This document shows, piece by piece, positions 62,825 through 64,000 of a stretch of DNA of 64,000 nt. Source of the stretch: Aurantimonas sp. 22II-16-19i (lineage in GTDB: Bacteria > Pseudomonadota > Alphaproteobacteria > Rhizobiales > Rhizobiaceae); contig NZ_AQQS01000014.1 in the NCBI RefSeq assembly GCF_002088275.1, positions 62,001-126,000 on the forward strand, read 5' to 3'. The position numbers were made by a program, and so were the translations under genes. The notes under the pieces are model-generated. The model was not told the DNA's origin. It searched no databases and saw nothing but the letters and a program-made list of their open reading frames with translations. Numbering within the stretch: position 1 is the first letter of the stretch; each line of letters starts with the position of its first letter.

Positions 62825-63967
62825 TCAGTTGCCGCCAGCGCCTCGGCCGGGTGGCCGGTTGACGACGCCGCCGGTCATCGGCCGCGGCGCGCCGGTGGTC
62901 AGCGGAAAGCTGATCGGCAGCCCGGCGATCGCCCGCATGGCGAGATAGGCGAAGCACTCGGCCTCGACGGCGTCGCCCCGCAGCCCGCAGGCATCGGCAT
63001 CCACCGCCTCGACGTTTGCCCGTTCGGCGATCGCCGCCATGATCGCCGGATTGCGGCGGCCGCCGCCGCAGACGATCAGCCGCTCCGGCCGGCTCGGCAA
63101 CAGATCCAGCGCCTTGCCGACGGCGCCCGCCGTGAAGGCCGTCAGCGTCGCCGCGCCGTCCGCAAGCGACAGACCCTCCGCCATCGCCATCGCGAAGCTG
63201 AAGCGGTCGAGGGACTTCGGATAGGGCTGTTCCAGCCAGGGATGCTGCAAGAGCCGGGCGAGCCGCGCCTCGTCCACCGTGCCGGCGAAGGCCAGCCGCC
63301 CGTCCCGGTCCATCGCGCCGGCGCCATGGGCCCGGATCCAGTCGTTGATCGGGGCATTGGCCGGCCCCGTGTCGAAAGCGACCAGGGTTTCGCCATCGGA
63401 CCAGGTGAGATTGGCGACCCCGCCGAGATTGAGGATCGCGGTGCCGGCGCCGGCGCCGATCCGCGCCAGCATCGCCCGGTGGTAGATCGCCGAGAGCGGC
63501 GCCCCCTGCCCGCCCGCCGAAACGTCGGCCGAGCGGAAGTCGTGCACCACCGTCAGGCCGAGCATTCTCGCCATCGCCGCGCCGTCGCCGAGCTGGCGGG
63601 TGCGGCCGGCAACGCCCGCTGCCGGCGGCCGGTGGAGGACGGTCTGGCCGTGGAAGCCGACGGCGGCGATCGCCGCGCGGGCAAGGCCATGGCGCTCGCA
63701 GAAGGTCGCGACGGCCTCGCCCTGCGCCGCGGTGAGGCGCTTTTCCGCCACCGCGAAGCTCTCAGGCTCGGGCCCGGAGAAGTCCCACCGGCGCGCATCG
63801 GCGACGGCCGCCTCGATCAGCGGCGTGACGTCGGCCCCGTAAGGCATCAGCTCGAAGGGGCCGAATTCGGCGATCGCCTCGCCGTCGGTGCGGATCGCGG
63901 CGACGTCGATATTCCCGTCGAGGACGGTTCCGGTCATCAGGCCGATGGCCCATCCCTTGTCTGCCAT
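62825..63967 (-). CDS. anmK: Anhydro-N-acetylmuramic acid kinase
   Basis: A 380-residue ASKHA-fold kinase that converts 1,6-anhydro-MurNAc from peptidoglycan turnover to MurNAc 6-phosphate. The N-terminal phosphate loop is [17 protein letters not shown]. Other marks are [40 protein letters not shown] and [14 protein letters not shown]. The ATG at 63967 has an AGGAAG ribosome site; an ATG at 63991 would add eight residues. It is convergent with the bamE gene. Confidence 0.95.
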   Translation of the reverse strand: MADKGWAIGLMTGTVLDGNIDVAAIRTDGEAIAEFGPFELMPYGADVTPLIEAAVADARRWDFSGPEPESFAVAEKRLTAAQGEAVATFCERHGLARAAIAAVGFHGQTVLHRPPAAGVAGRTRQLGDGAAMARMLGLTVVHDFRSADVSAGGQGAPLSAIYHRAMLARIGAGAGTAILNLGGVANLTWSDGETLVAFDTGPANAPINDWIRAHGAGAMDRDGRLAFAGTVDEARLARLLQHPWLEQPYPKSLDRFSFAMAMAEGLSLADGAATLTAFTAGAVGKALDLLPSRPERLIVCGGGRRNPAIMAAIAERANVEAVDADACGLRGDAVEAECFAYLAMRAIAGLPISFPLTTGAPRPMTGGVVNRPPGRGAGGN

Positions 63968-64000
63968 GATCGCTTCCTGCCCTGCTGCCACGTCGTTTCG

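Overview
The window is a high-GC chromosomal segment of an alphaproteobacterium of the order Hyphomicrobiales (Rhizobiales), probably close to the Aurantimonas group; the genus is an inference. The support is gene order and content: accA, xerD and aroK-aroB side by side; DUF177-plsX-fabH-ihfA-merR; a CarD regulator, an RpoH-type sigma factor behind an EcfG-like promoter, an SUV3-like helicase, a ubiquinol-cytochrome c chaperone, and several palindromic mosaic repeats of the rhizobial kind. I found no rRNA, tRNA, CRISPR array, transposase or integrase.

Layout. 1-7.2 kb is core metabolism and envelope: an L,D-transpeptidase lipoprotein, accA, xerD with a coupled small membrane protein, then aroK-aroB-CorC-like protein joined by 4-bp overlaps. 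7.3-8.25 kb holds a DUF559 endonuclease-like ORF bounded by inverted copies of a 40-nt palindromic repeat and open in frame into a small membrane protein. 8.3-14.9 kb is a reductive pyrimidine (uracil) or hydantoin catabolic cluster: dihydropyrimidinase, N-carbamoyl amidase and omega-aminotransferase. Its RutR-type regulator is divergent, with a RutR box between, and a MazEF-like toxin-antitoxin pair sits inside the cluster. 15-20 kb is the glutamate synthase large subunit. 20-24.5 kb has a Tat-exported PhoX phosphatase, a threonine aldolase, a BrnT-type toxin-antitoxin pair and an RMF-like small protein. 24.6-27.5 kb encodes a glutamine-synthetase-like ligase and an FAD oxidase of the glutamylputrescine type. 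27.8-31.1 kb encodes a heme oxygenase coupled to a bacteriophytochrome HWE kinase with a fused receiver. 31.3-35.6 kb is zwf-pgl-edd (Entner-Doudoroff). 36.2-40 kb is a thiamin ABC transporter thiBPQ under a TPP riboswitch. 40.3-41.8 kb is an M48 metalloprotease lipoprotein.

41.8-46.0 kb is the accessory part. It has a gene-free stretch with a folded, 6S-like RNA candidate and a palindromic mosaic repeat. A compact operon of three genes follows: a small HEPN-like protein, a MinD/ParA-like ATPase with a KGGVGR P-loop in place of KGGVGK, and a large P-loop NTPase. The genes overlap by ATGA and have codon use visibly less GC-rich than their neighbours. This is the best candidate for a poorly described, possibly defensive, system.

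46-64 kb returns to core genes: an SH3 protein, rpoH, carD, fdxA, an S4 RNA-binding protein and an SUV3-like helicase. Then come exbB-exbD-tonB, merR, ihfA, fabH-plsX-DUF177, the cytochrome c chaperone, a bamE-type lipoprotein and anmK. Several intrinsic terminators (after rpoH, carD and bamE) and promoter-like sites can be read directly.
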